DNA of 64,000 nt from Bacteroidaceae bacterium (GTDB lineage: Bacteria; Bacteroidota; Bacteroidia; Bacteroidales; Bacteroidaceae). Within the stretch, counting starts at the first letter, position 1; each line of letters starts with the position of its first letter. Below the pieces are notes generated by a model. That model was not told where the DNA came from and searched no databases. It saw only the letters and a program-made list of their open reading frames with translations. Location: assembly GCA_017509605.1 (NCBI GenBank), contig JAFWPH010000037.1, forward strand, positions 124,001 through 188,000, read 5' to 3'. Below, piece after piece: positions 44,002 through 52,802 of the stretch. The position numbers and the translations under genes are program-made.

Positions 44002-45141
44002 ATGAAGACCCGAATCATCAGGATATCGACTGTTCCCATGTCGTTGAATTTATTGCTGAAGGGACAACTCAAGATGCTCTCAGAACATTACGACGTGTTG
44101 GCAGTGTCGTCGCCAGGCGACGACCTTCAGTTGGTGGCGAACAGAGAAGAAGTACGTGTGGAACCTGTAGCCATGGAGCGCCATATATCTCCTATCAAGG
44201 ACCTGAAGTCGCTCATCCGTTTGGTCAAGCTCTTTCGTCGCGAACGTCCATGGCTGGTCCATTCGCTAACTCCCAAGGCAGGTCTCTTGTCGATGCTTGC
44301 GGCGAGGATTTGCAATGTGCCAGTCAGAGTGCATACATTCACAGGGCTGGTGTTCCCCTATACTACTGGTCTGAAACGTCGGTTACTCATGTTTACCGAC
44401 CGCTTGACTTGTGCGTGCGCTACGGTGGTCAATCCCGAAGGTGAGGGCGTGAAACGCGACCTTGAACGGGCGAAGATTACCAATAAGCCACTCGTCATTA
44501 TCGGTAACGGTAATGTCAATGGTATCGACCTGGATTATTACCAACCTTCGGAAGTGGTGTCGGCTCTTGCGCGCAAATACAAACGTGATGACATGTTTAC
44601 ATTCTGTTTTGTTGGCAGGGTAGTGGGCGACAAGGGCATGAACGAACTGGCGCGTGCTTTCCAAAGACTAATGGTTGACCATCCAAAAGTACGACTGCTC
44701 ATTGTCGGGTCTTTTGAGGAAAAACTCGATCCATTGCAACCAGAAAACAAGGAGTTCTTTCTCAACTCACCACAAGTGGGTTTCATGGGGTGGCAGGACG
44801 ATATCCGACCTTTTCTCGCTGCCTCAGATGCTTTCGTGTTCCCGAGTTACAGAGAGGGGTTTCCAAACGTACTCCTTCAGGCTGGTGCCATGGAGCTACC
44901 CTCAATCGTCACCGACATTAATGGCGCGAATGAGATTATCCGTGACGGCGAGAACGGCCTGATCATTCCTCCCAAGGACGAGGAGCGACTCTATCAGGCC
45001 ATGCTGCATTTGGTGGAGCATCCTGAAGAGACTCGGCGCATGGCAGGTCAGGCACGTCCGATGATAACCTCGCGTTATGAGCAGCACGCTTTCTGGAACC
45101 AACTCCTGCAATTCTATTCATCACTTTCCGAATCCCTATAG
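44002..45141 (+). CDS. Family 4 glycosyltransferase, CapM/PglA-like (D)
   Basis: The 379-residue GT-B enzyme has VHSLTPKAGLLSMLAARIC, HTFTGLVFPYTTG, CFVGRVVGDKGMNELARAF and PSYREGFPNVLLQAGAMELP. This signature is that of CapM/PglA-like transferases that add the second sugar to an undecaprenyl-PP-linked (often 2,4-diamino) sugar. Hence it may act straight after the initiating enzyme, which is not encoded in the locus. It starts two bases after the preceding gene. Confidence 0.88.
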   Translation: MKTRIIRISTVPMSLNLLLKGQLKMLSEHYDVLAVSSPGDDLQLVANREEVRVEPVAMERHISPIKDLKSLIRLVKLFRRERPWLVHSLTPKAGLLSMLAARICNVPVRVHTFTGLVFPYTTGLKRRLLMFTDRLTCACATVVNPEGEGVKRDLERAKITNKPLVIIGNGNVNGIDLDYYQPSEVVSALARKYKRDDMFTFCFVGRVVGDKGMNELARAFQRLMVDHPKVRLLIVGSFEEKLDPLQPENKEFFLNSPQVGFMGWQDDIRPFLAASDAFVFPSYREGFPNVLLQAGAMELPSIVTDINGANEIIRDGENGLIIPPKDEERLYQAMLHLVEHPEETRRMAGQARPMITSRYEQHAFWNQLLQFYSSLSESL

Positions 45142-45146
45142 TTATT

Positions 45147-46163
45147 ATGTTCCTTAGTATTGTCGTTCCTGTTTATAATACGTCGCAGTATCTCCGCCAA
45201 TGTGTCGACTCGCTTTTGCATCAAGGGCTTGAGGAGGACGATTATGAGATACTGTTGGTGAACGATGGCTCCACCGACAACTCGCTTGCTATCTGCCAAG
45301 AGTATGCCGCTAGTCACACACAAATCGTAGTTATAGACAAGCCCAATGGGGGGGTGTCATCTGCTCGAAACAAAGGAATGGAAGTGGCACGTGGTGAGTT
45401 CGTCTGTTTTGTCGATTCCGACGATTATGTACTCGAGGACGGTTACGGGTATATCAAAACGCACTTCGACTGCCAGGCCTACGACTTGATCCGTTTTTGG
45501 TCGGCCATAGAGGCTAAAGGCAGCGACAGGCCAAAGGTGATCGAGGGTGAAGAGACTTTCTCTGGAACAGGACACGATTATATCTCCTCATTTGGGTTGG
45601 AGATGTTTTGCTATAACTCGCTCTACCGTTTGTCTTTCCTTCGGCAGGCGAACATAGAATACAAGAACTATAGGGTGGGTGAGGACTTCCTCTTCGCTTC
45701 CACCGTACTACTCGCATGCCCAAGGATGCTGTGCACCTCATCACGTATTTACAGGTATGTTATCCATCCTAACACTGCATCGACAACTCGCCGTTCTGAA
45801 TATATGAGGAAATGTGTGGAAGATCAGCTTGCTTCCTTTGATGAACTGATGGGTAACGTAGCTGGCACAGCCAACGAGGGGTACTGCCGTTTTTTCCTTT
45901 TCTCACTTATGCCCTCTCTCCTTAGCAGGTCATTGTCGGCAAGGCTTTCTGTTGATGAGTTTAGGCAGGTGTCTCAAAGGTGCAAGAAATACACGCTTTG
46001 GCCAATGCCTTATTACTCCTTTTGGACGAAACGATTTCGTGTGTATTGCCATGCCATCAACTTCCTGGACCGCCATCCATGGCTCTTTCCTATTGCGTCC
46101 TTTATATATGCCAAATTCTTTGTGCCCTTTATTCTCAAGCATATTGACCGCAATTACATGTGA
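45147..46163 (+). CDS. Family 2 glycosyltransferase (F)
   Basis: The 338-residue GT-A enzyme has IVVPVYNTSQYLRQCVDSLL, LVNDGSTDNS and CFVDSDDYVLEDG; VGEDFLFASTVL is the acidic motif after the metal site. It is the last glycosyltransferase of the locus, five bases after the CapM-like gene. Confidence 0.88.
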   Translation: MFLSIVVPVYNTSQYLRQCVDSLLHQGLEEDDYEILLVNDGSTDNSLAICQEYAASHTQIVVIDKPNGGVSSARNKGMEVARGEFVCFVDSDDYVLEDGYGYIKTHFDCQAYDLIRFWSAIEAKGSDRPKVIEGEETFSGTGHDYISSFGLEMFCYNSLYRLSFLRQANIEYKNYRVGEDFLFASTVLLACPRMLCTSSRIYRYVIHPNTASTTRRSEYMRKCVEDQLASFDELMGNVAGTANEGYCRFFLFSLMPSLLSRSLSARLSVDEFRQVSQRCKKYTLWPMPYYSFWTKRFRVYCHAINFLDRHPWLFPIASFIYAKFFVPFILKHIDRNYM

Positions 46164-46237
46164 TGCACCATTCGCGCAAGTGAAACAACGCTTTTCAATC
46201 TACTTTCATTTCTAATGAACAAACTTTTTGCGGATAA

Positions 46238-46271
46238 TTGCGCGTATGTCGGAGAAAAATTGTATTTTTGC
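46238..46271 (+). promoter_or_regulatory. Promoter of the second Wza-like gene
   Basis: TTGC is followed after about 20 bases by TATTTTTGC (46263-46271), 36 bases before the start at 46307. The last gene of the locus therefore can be transcribed separately from the upstream glycosyltransferases. Confidence 0.65.
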
Positions 46272-46306
46272 ACGATATTTACTGAAATAACATACTTACA
46301 AAAGAT

Positions 46307-47119
46307 ATGAGAAAGATATTCAATCTGGCATTGTTGACCCTGATTGGGACTCAGATGCTCTTCTTCGCTTCCTGTACTTCCTACAAGAACGTTCCCTACA
46401 TCCAGAACAGCGCATACGTGGATTATTCCGAGGGCACACGTCTTTACGACGCGCGTATCATGCCTAAGGACCAACTGACGATTACCGTCAACTGTCCACG
46501 TGACCCTGAGGCCACAGCCATCTACAACCTCACCGTACAGACCGAGCTCTCAGCAAGCATGTCGCGCCGTACTTCCTTGCAGCAACCTTCCCTTCAAACC
46601 TATCTTGTCTCGAATAAAGGTGAAATTAATTTCCCTGAATTGGGAACACTCAAGGTTATAGGTATGACCAAGACGGAGCTTGAGGAATTCATTGCCAACA
46701 AACTTCATGGACAATACCTGAAGGAAAAGCCGATTGTGACGGTAACGATGTCGAACTACAAGGTGGCAGTCATGGGTGAGGTCACCCAGCCTGGTATCTA
46801 TACCGTGAGCAATGGAAAGGTGAATATTTTCGAGGCACTCGCTATGGCGCGCGACCTCACCATTCATGGTCAACGCGAGAATGTGAAGCTCATTCGCGAG
46901 GATGCTACCGGTCGCAAGGAAGTGGTTGAGCTCAATCTCAACGATGCCAATGTCATCAACTCTCCATACTACCAGTTGCAGCAGAACGACATTATTTACG
47001 TCACGCCTAACAAGACCAAAGCAAAGAACTCTGGTATCGGTTCTGAAACCAGCCTTTGGTTCTCGGCCACTTCAATACTCGTGTCCCTGGCCAGCTTGCT
47101 TTACAATATCCTCAAGTAA
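46307..47119 (+). CDS. Wza-like polysaccharide export lipoprotein (second copy)
   Basis: The 270-residue protein has a lipoprotein signal (LFFASC), the Poly_export domain (MPKDQLTITVNCPRDPEAT, NKGEINFPELGTLKVIG) and SLBB (KVAVMGEVTQPGIYTVSNG), then a C-terminal hydrophobic helix (SLWFSATSILVSLASLLY). It has the same length and layout as the protein at 24090, but the sequences differ, so it is an old paralogue. Its own promoter and a strong terminator isolate it as a transcription unit. It may serve another polysaccharide or a second outer-membrane channel. Confidence 0.9.
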   Translation: MRKIFNLALLTLIGTQMLFFASCTSYKNVPYIQNSAYVDYSEGTRLYDARIMPKDQLTITVNCPRDPEATAIYNLTVQTELSASMSRRTSLQQPSLQTYLVSNKGEINFPELGTLKVIGMTKTELEEFIANKLHGQYLKEKPIVTVTMSNYKVAVMGEVTQPGIYTVSNGKVNIFEALAMARDLTIHGQRENVKLIREDATGRKEVVELNLNDANVINSPYYQLQQNDIIYVTPNKTKAKNSGIGSETSLWFSATSILVSLASLLYNILK

Positions 47120-47159
47120 GGAGTTGGCAACGACTTCTCGACTTCTGACACTGATTGGT

Positions 47160-47212
47160 ACAACACAAAAACCCGGGCAAATCTTCAAGATTTGCCCGGG
47201 TTTTTGTGTTGT
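47160..47212. terminator. Strong bidirectional intrinsic terminator
   Basis: A perfect inverted repeat with 26-bp arms around a single C, with the core AACCCGGGCAAATCTT. A-rich on the left and T-rich on the right, it can end both the rightward export-protein gene and the leftward prs gene. Confidence 0.85.
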
Positions 47213-47249
47213 GTGTTAGTTCCCCTCAAGTGCGTCTTGCGACTTGATA

Positions 47250-48194
47250 TCAGATGATATACTGGGTAGCCGACAAAGACTGGTTCGTGGAAACAGCGGT
47301 GATGGCGTTGGCGAGCATGTTTGCAATCGATAACTGTTTCACTTTGTCGCATTGCTTAGTGTAGGGAATGCTGTCGGTGAACACAATTTCGGTCAGTGCG
47401 GAGTTGTTTACCCGCTCGGTGGCAGGGTCGCTCATCACGCAGTGCGAGGCGATGGCACGTACTGACTTTGCACCGGCCTTGAACATCTCGTCGGCAGCTC
47501 GGGTGATGGTGCCGGCGGTATCGACCATGTCATCAACCAATACCACGTTTTTGCCTTTCACATCACCGATGATTTGGATGTTCTCCACCACATTGGCGCG
47601 TGCGCGTGTTTTATTGCAAAGCACCAGGGGGACACGCAGATATTTGGCGTAAGCATTGGCGCGTTTCGAACCGCCCACGTCAGGTGTGGCAATGACGAGG
47701 TCATCGAGATGCAACGACTCGATATAGGGGAGCATCACCTTTGAAGCGTAGAGGTGGTCAACAGGGACATCGAAGAATCCCTGTATTTGGTCAGCGTGTA
47801 GGTCCATAGTTATCAATCGGTTGATTCCTGCTACGCTCAGCAGGTCTGCCACTAACTTGGCTCCAATAGACACCCTTGGCTTATCTTTCCTGTCTTGACG
47901 TGCCCACCCGAAGTAGGGGCAGACGGCTATGATGGAGCGTGCTGATGCGCGTTTTGCTGCGTCAATCATCAGCAGCAGTTCCATGAGATTGTCGCTGTTC
48001 GGATAGGTGGACTGAACGAGAAACACGTCCTTGCCTCGGATTGACTCTTCAAACGACACACTGAACTCACCGTCGGCGAAGTGGGTGATGACTAAGTTAC
48101 CTAATGGGCATTCAAGTTGTTGACATATCTTCTCTGCGAGATATTTCGTCTTGGTGCCCGAGAAAACTTTGAATGGTCTTAATATCTCATTCAT
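47250..48194 (-). CDS. prs: Ribose-phosphate pyrophosphokinase
   Basis: The 314-residue enzyme makes 5-phosphoribosyl 1-pyrophosphate from ribose 5-phosphate and ATP, for nucleotide, His and Trp biosynthesis. Motifs include FADGEFSVSFEESIRGKDVF, DLHADQIQGFFDVPVDHLYA (pyrophosphate and metal site) and the PRPP-binding VVLVDDMVDTAGTI. The ATG at 48194 (MNEILRPFKVFSGT) fits the family; the frame upstream to 48287 is a poor match. A promoter box lies at 48310-48318, giving a leader of about 115 nt. Confidence 0.96.
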   Translation of the reverse strand: MNEILRPFKVFSGTKTKYLAEKICQQLECPLGNLVITHFADGEFSVSFEESIRGKDVFLVQSTYPNSDNLMELLLMIDAAKRASARSIIAVCPYFGWARQDRKDKPRVSIGAKLVADLLSVAGINRLITMDLHADQIQGFFDVPVDHLYASKVMLPYIESLHLDDLVIATPDVGGSKRANAYAKYLRVPLVLCNKTRARANVVENIQIIGDVKGKNVVLVDDMVDTAGTITRAADEMFKAGAKSVRAIASHCVMSDPATERVNNSALTEIVFTDSIPYTKQCDKVKQLSIANMLANAITAVSTNQSLSATQYII

Positions 48195-48309
48195 TTTTAG
48201 TGATATTGATGTTGTTGTATAATGTCTTTTTGGTGAACTGTGTGCTGGGCAGGCCGCTGTTGCGATTACACACAAGGTCGTTGACACGGTCTGTTAGCTT
48301 TATTCTCTT

Positions 48310-48318
48310 GCAAAGATA
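48310..48318 (-). promoter_or_regulatory. Promoter -7 box of prs
   Basis: The complement reads TATCTTTGC, matching TAnnTTTG; a T-rich stretch stands at the -33 place. The distance to the prs start is about 115 bases. Confidence 0.5.
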
Positions 48319-48380
48319 GTCATTAATAATGATATAAAAGTAGTGTTTTATCATTAAAATTTCTCATTTGCTCTTTTATG

Positions 48381-49457
48381 TCATTTCAAAAGGTGTTTTG
48401 TCATTTTCTCACTGTGCCAAGTTGCATAATTCCCTATGCTGTCCGTGTAGATGAAAAAGGCGGAGAGTTCAGGGTGTCGGCTGATCAGTTGGCGCGCGCT
48501 GTCGAGTCCCATCACCATGAATGAGGTGGCATAGGCATCGGCAGTGGCACAGTCGGAAGCAAAGACTGTGGAAGAGAGGATGCTGTGTTGCACGGGGCGT
48601 CCTGTCTTTGGGTCGATGGTGTGGGCGTATTTCTTACCGTCCTGCTCATAGAAGTTGCGGTAGTTGCCTGATGTGGCCATCGACAGGTTGCTCAGTTCGA
48701 CTACTTGCTCTATTTCACTTGTTTCGCCTGTCGGGTCGTCGATGGGTTTGTTTATGCCCACCCTCCACACAGCGCCTGATGGGTTCGTTCCGCGCATACG
48801 TACCTCTCCGCCTATCTCCACAAGATAGTTTTTCACACCAAATTTTTCCAATTGGCGACCTACGGCGTCAACACCGTAACCCTTGGCAATGGCCGAGCAG
48901 TCGAGCATCGTGCGTGGGTCGGATTTCTCCACTTTGTTTCCCACTAATTTTACTTTGTCCATACCGACTGTTTCCAAGAGGCTGTCAATCAAGGCGTCGC
49001 TGATGTCTTCTTTGTTTTGGAATCCGAATCCCCAGGCATTGACCAAAGGCGCGACTGTGATGTCGAAAGCTCCGGAGGTCTGCTCGTTGACCTGTTTGGC
49101 CAGGGTGAGAACATCGCGGAACATCTCGTTGACATCAATGTCTTGATTGTGGTTCACGGCAGTGATGATGGACTGTTCATTGAAAGGGGATAGCGATCGG
49201 TCCACTTCGTTCATTACGGCAACCAATGAGTCCTCAATGTCATGGGAGTATTGGTAGGTGATATGGTAGAAGGTGCCGAAAATGTCGCCTTCGCATCGCT
49301 GCACCTCGCGCTGTGGCCATGCGCCCGACTTGGGTGTTCCGTCGGGGTTGTTGGTGCGGATGATGTAGATGGTGCCGACCATGAGGAGCAACAGCAGTGG
49401 TATGTGCCACCATTGTCTTTTCCTTGGTTCTGTCCTTTCCTCAATTTTGATGCGCAT
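48381..49457 (-). CDS. apbE: FAD:protein FMN transferase (ApbE)
   Basis: The 358-residue protein has an N-terminal membrane anchor (HIPLLLLLMVGTIYII, residues ~18-33) and faces the periplasm. It transfers FMN from FAD to a Thr of Rnf/Nqr subunits and related flavoproteins. Family motifs are MNEVDRSLSPFNEQS, LDCSAIAKGYGVDAV, EIGGEVRMRGTNPSG, TSGNYRNF and HTIDPKTGRPV. It is the last gene of an operon-like run; no Rnf or Nqr gene is in the window. Confidence 0.95.
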   Translation of the reverse strand: MRIKIEERTEPRKRQWWHIPLLLLLMVGTIYIIRTNNPDGTPKSGAWPQREVQRCEGDIFGTFYHITYQYSHDIEDSLVAVMNEVDRSLSPFNEQSIITAVNHNQDIDVNEMFRDVLTLAKQVNEQTSGAFDITVAPLVNAWGFGFQNKEDISDALIDSLLETVGMDKVKLVGNKVEKSDPRTMLDCSAIAKGYGVDAVGRQLEKFGVKNYLVEIGGEVRMRGTNPSGAVWRVGINKPIDDPTGETSEIEQVVELSNLSMATSGNYRNFYEQDGKKYAHTIDPKTGRPVQHSILSSTVFASDCATADAYATSFMVMGLDSARQLISRHPELSAFFIYTDSIGNYATWHSEKMTKHLLK

Positions 49458-49504
49458 ATTGCTTGATTCTGTTGTTGTCAGCCGCTATATTGGCGCTGTT
49501 GCAT

Positions 49505-50359
49505 TTATTCGGTTTTTTTATTATTCTCTTCCTCTTCCTTCGTTTCTTCAGGATGCCTGGTAGTAGTATTCTCGTTTTCGACGGGGTGTACTACCGCGTT
49601 CACTATAGTTGGGTTCTTTTTCCTTCCCCAGTTGAGGTCGAAACTGAGGTTATAGGTCGCTCCCCAGCATGTGCCACTGGTTGTGGTGCCATAGCCGGGA
49701 ATATAATAAGGTGTTCCGTAGTCGGTCCTTCCTTTGCTGATGGCTGACTTGAAACGAACGCTCCATCCCATGTGGAAATTGCGCCATATTTTCACCTGCA
49801 CGCCTGCCACAAGCTCAATCCAATGAGCGGTGGTTGAAATGTCTTTGTAATTGAAAGCTTTGCTGCCGCCCCATACGAGGTCGGTCTGTGCGGGTCCACT
49901 GATGTCGTAGTTGAATTTGGAGATGCCGTAACGTGCGCCTAAATAGAGTCGGTTGTCCTGCCATTTGTTTTTCAGCATGTTGATGTCAAGTCCGGCACGT
50001 AGATAGGGTGCCTTAGTGTTGTAGCTGACCTGCGTGTCCTCGTTGGTGGTCTCGCAGACCGCATAACCTGCTTCTACAATGGGGAAGAACTTGTTCTTGA
50101 AGTTGATGCGCAACGCTCCCTCGAACACACCGTAGTCGGATACGAACTTCTGGATGGGTCCAAAAATATCGCCCGAGAGTGTGAAACCTTGAAAGAACGT
50201 CTGTTTCTGCTCCATGTTGAGGCTGTCCACAACGTAAAGTGTGGGCTTTGGCCGTTCTCCGGGTTCCTGTGCGTATATGGGCACACTGGTGAGCAGCGTT
50301 AAAATCAGGCTACTCAATAGTACCGGTGAAGTGTATCCTGATGTTCTCCTTGCCTTCAT
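49505..50359 (-). CDS. DUF6048 family outer-membrane-type protein
   Basis: The 284-residue protein has a signal peptide (cleavage near IYAQ), then repeated amphipathic strands with aromatic ends (VEAGYAVCET, YLRAGLDINML, LYLGARYGISKFNYD, FHMGWSVRFKSAISKG), consistent with an outer-membrane barrel, and an acidic C-terminal tail rich in Glu/Asn/Lys. The family is of unknown function. Its start lies inside the upstream DUF6452 gene in another frame (50-base overlap), so the two are coupled. Confidence 0.7.
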   Translation of the reverse strand: MKARRTSGYTSPVLLSSLILTLLTSVPIYAQEPGERPKPTLYVVDSLNMEQKQTFFQGFTLSGDIFGPIQKFVSDYGVFEGALRINFKNKFFPIVEAGYAVCETTNEDTQVSYNTKAPYLRAGLDINMLKNKWQDNRLYLGARYGISKFNYDISGPAQTDLVWGGSKAFNYKDISTTAHWIELVAGVQVKIWRNFHMGWSVRFKSAISKGRTDYGTPYYIPGYGTTTSGTCWGATYNLSFDLNWGRKKNPTIVNAVVHPVENENTTTRHPEETKEEEENNKKTE

Positions 50360-50936
50360 AATTGACGTTTGGGTTGACGACCTCTAAATGATCAATCGCA
50401 GCGTCGGTGCTTTTGACGCTAGTGATGGTGTGGAACATGTACGAACCACATTCAGGGAGGTTCACCTGTGGCATGTTGGTATGGTCGATGTAGAGGGTGT
50501 CGTTGTTGGAGAGGTTGAAGTAGTCGAAGACCAGTGTGTCGCCTGAGTTGAAATAGGCCATGGGCAACTGGAAGTAGGAGGCGTTAACCACTCTGTTGAT
50601 AAGAATGGAGTCATGCCGCGTGATGGTCACCACTTCCCTATAGCCTTGTTCCACGAGACTGTCGATTCGTGTTCTGGATTTGATGGTGTTGCTGCCCACC
50701 AGCCTGTAAGTGTAGAGTGTGTCGTGTCCTGGCAACAAGACACTGACGGTCAAGGTGTCCGCGAGACTGATGGGATTGTTGTCGCTGTCGTAGAAATAGT
50801 AATTGCAGGTCACGGTGTTGTCTAGTGGGCAGTTGTTGCTCGAGCAAGCCGCTCCCAAACCTGCCATTGCAGTCAGTGCTGTCAGGACCATTATGGCGAT
50901 GAGGTGTCTTTTCTGCTTTCTCATGTCCAGAGTCAT
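50310..50936 (-). CDS. DUF6452 family lipoprotein-like protein
   Basis: The 208-residue protein has an N-terminal hydrophobic segment (LIAIMVLTALTAMAGLGAAC) ending in a Cys that may be lipidated. The remainder is beta-rich with SLADTLTVSVLLPGHDTLY and a run of conserved Asp/Asn. Function unknown. The gene starts within the stop of the glycosyltransferase gene (TAATG) and overlaps the DUF6048 gene by 50 bases. Confidence 0.7.
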   Translation of the reverse strand: MTLDMRKQKRHLIAIMVLTALTAMAGLGAACSSNNCPLDNTVTCNYYFYDSDNNPISLADTLTVSVLLPGHDTLYTYRLVGSNTIKSRTRIDSLVEQGYREVVTITRHDSILINRVVNASYFQLPMAYFNSGDTLVFDYFNLSNNDTLYIDHTNMPQVNLPECGSYMFHTITSVKSTDAAIDHLEVVNPNVNYEGKENIRIHFTGTIE

Positions 50937-51889
50937 TATATGGTTTTCTCTATTTCGTATTTGTTGCGTTCGCTGCTGTTGCGTGAGATAAGGTCGCCGA
51001 GGAACCCGGCGAGAAATAGTTGTGTGCCAATCATCATCATTGTCAGTGCAATGTAGAAGTAGGGGGAGTCTGTCACCAGTCTCATGTGTACACCCTTAAA
51101 TAACGCCCACGCCTTCTCTACGCCCAGGTAGAGTGCGGCAAAGAAGCCGATGATGAACACAATGGTGCCAAGGAAGCCGAACACATGCATGGGCTTCTTT
51201 CCAAAAGTGCCGAGGAACCAGAGTGTCATCAGGTCGAGATAGCCATTCACAAAACGGTTCCATCCCATAAACTTCGACTTGCCATACTGACGTTTCTGAT
51301 GGTGTACCACTTTCTCGCCAATCTTGTCGAATCCGGCATTCTTGGCTAAGTAGGGTATGAATCTGTGCATCTCGCCAAACACTTCGATGCTCTTCACCAC
51401 ATCACGCCGGTAGGCCTTCAGTCCGCAGTTGAAATCGTGGAGGTTCTTGATGCCCGACACCTTGCGGGCTGTGGCGTTGAAAAGCTTGGTGGGGATAGTT
51501 TTCGACAGGGGGTCGTGACGTTTTTGTTTGTATCCGCTCACCAAGTCGTAACCGTCTTCCACAATCATACGGCGCAGCTCGGGTATCTCGTCAGGACTGT
51601 CTTGCAGGTCGGCGTCCATGGTGATGACCACATCGCCCTCAGCCTTAGCGAAACCGCAGTAGAGGGCAGGTGACTTTCCGTAATTGCGGCGGAACTTGAT
51701 TCCTTTGACTTCGGGGTACTGGGACCCCAGCTCTTCTATCACTTGCCATGAGCGGTCGGTGCTGCCGTCGTTCACGAAGATGATCTCGTAACTGAATTTG
51801 TTGGCTTCCATCACGCGCTTGATCCATGCGTGAAGTTCGGGGAGTGATTCCTCCTCGTTGTAGAGGGGCACTACTACTGATATATCCAT
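50936..51889 (-). CDS. DPM1/GtrB-like family 2 glycosyltransferase
   Basis: The 317-residue enzyme starts at the ATG at 51889 (MDISVVVPLYNEEESL); the upstream frame overlies the DUF4199 gene. The GT-A domain has VNDGSTDRSW and VITMDADLQDSPDEIP; the last ~90 residues contain two membrane helices (HVFGFLGTIVFIIGFFAALY and YFYIALTMMMIGTQLFLAGF), so it is of the GtrB/ArnC type that makes undecaprenyl-phosphate-linked sugar on the cytoplasmic face. The identity of the sugar is unknown. Confidence 0.9.
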   Translation of the reverse strand: MDISVVVPLYNEEESLPELHAWIKRVMEANKFSYEIIFVNDGSTDRSWQVIEELGSQYPEVKGIKFRRNYGKSPALYCGFAKAEGDVVITMDADLQDSPDEIPELRRMIVEDGYDLVSGYKQKRHDPLSKTIPTKLFNATARKVSGIKNLHDFNCGLKAYRRDVVKSIEVFGEMHRFIPYLAKNAGFDKIGEKVVHHQKRQYGKSKFMGWNRFVNGYLDLMTLWFLGTFGKKPMHVFGFLGTIVFIIGFFAALYLGVEKAWALFKGVHMRLVTDSPYFYIALTMMMIGTQLFLAGFLGDLISRNSSERNKYEIEKTI

Positions 51890-51915
51890 TGCTTGTCTGT
51901 TTGTTGTTCTAAGTC

Positions 51916-52488
51916 TTATGGAAGTGGGGGTGGGGTGCTGTCGGGTTCGCGCTTGGCGAAGAGGGCGGTGAATACTGAGACCATCAAGCCGCTGATCAGG
52001 CATTGATTGAAGACGCCCAGGGCTTGCTCGATGGGCTTGATGTTCATGCCTGCAATCTCGTTGATGAGCACTTTCTCCTTCTCCAATATCTCCGACATGC
52101 CCTGTGGCAGGTTGTTCTCGTTTTTCTCCAGTTCGGCGATGGCGGTAAATACACTATCGATGAAGGTGCCATGGTCCAACCACTGGAAATAAACGAAGGT
52201 TACGGCGGCAGCGATCATGCTGGCATAGAAGAACATGATGAAGGAGAAATAGAGGGCGTGGAAATAACTGATGCCGTTCTCGCTGTTGAATGGCTTGTTT
52301 TTATAGCGCGATGCGAAGTAGAAAGGCAATGCAACGCAGGCGAAGGCACCCGCAAGCATTAATAAAGTGGCCAGAGCGCTGCCCGAGCGGATGCTGGTCA
52401 TCGCGCCCGCGAACATCGCAGTCCACGCACCGCCGAGCAACGTACCGTACTCGCGGGCGAACATCCTGGCTGTCATGTAGTTCTGCAT
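51916..52488 (-). CDS. DUF4199 domain membrane protein
   Basis: The 190-residue protein has four predicted helices (about residues 17-32, 38-58, 75-100 and 160-180) and a short charged loop in the middle. It matches the DUF4199 layout, with a family of unknown function common in Bacteroidota, often beside a DPM1-like transferase as here (26-bp gap). It is first in the five-gene minus-strand run that ends with apbE. Confidence 0.78.
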   Translation of the reverse strand: MQNYMTARMFAREYGTLLGGAWTAMFAGAMTSIRSGSALATLLMLAGAFACVALPFYFASRYKNKPFNSENGISYFHALYFSFIMFFYASMIAAAVTFVYFQWLDHGTFIDSVFTAIAELEKNENNLPQGMSEILEKEKVLINEIAGMNIKPIEQALGVFNQCLISGLMVSVFTALFAKREPDSTPPPLP

Positions 52489-52518
52489 CCTTACTTCGTC
52501 TTAGTTCACTTCCAAATT

Positions 52519-52551
52519 GCAAAGTTACGATTTAACGAGCGAAAACCCAAA
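52519..52551 (-). promoter_or_regulatory. Promoter of the DUF4199-apbE run
   Basis: On the complement, TTTG (52551-52548), a 20-base spacer and TAACTTTGC (52527-52519) match the Bacteroidota consensus, about 31 bases before the DUF4199 start. Confidence 0.75.
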
Positions 52552-52802
52552 TTTATTTGAGGTTTTCCGAGTGTGAGTAACTTCGGTGAAGCACAAGTTA
52601 GCACTATTTTATAAATAAGGCGGGTGACAAGCGGAAAAAAGCAAGATTTTGCTTTTCCGTATGCTTTACAATTTTTCACAGTTTTAGGAATGAGGTTGAG
52701 CTATTTTATACTTAGATTTAAGTACATATGAAAAAAAAATCGTAATTTTGCAGTTTGAAAGCAATCTTGTTGAGAAAAAGACAATAAACAAAATTCTTGG
52801 AA
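52552..52802. promoter_or_regulatory. Divergent intergenic region with hairpin and PBP1A promoter
   Basis: It lies between the two divergent promoters. A hairpin at 52632-52659 (CGGAAAA...TTTTCCG with a short loop and two bulged A) separates them. TAATTTTGC at 52743-52751 is the -7 box of the penicillin-binding protein gene, about 50 bases upstream of its start. Nothing else is recognised. Confidence 0.55.
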
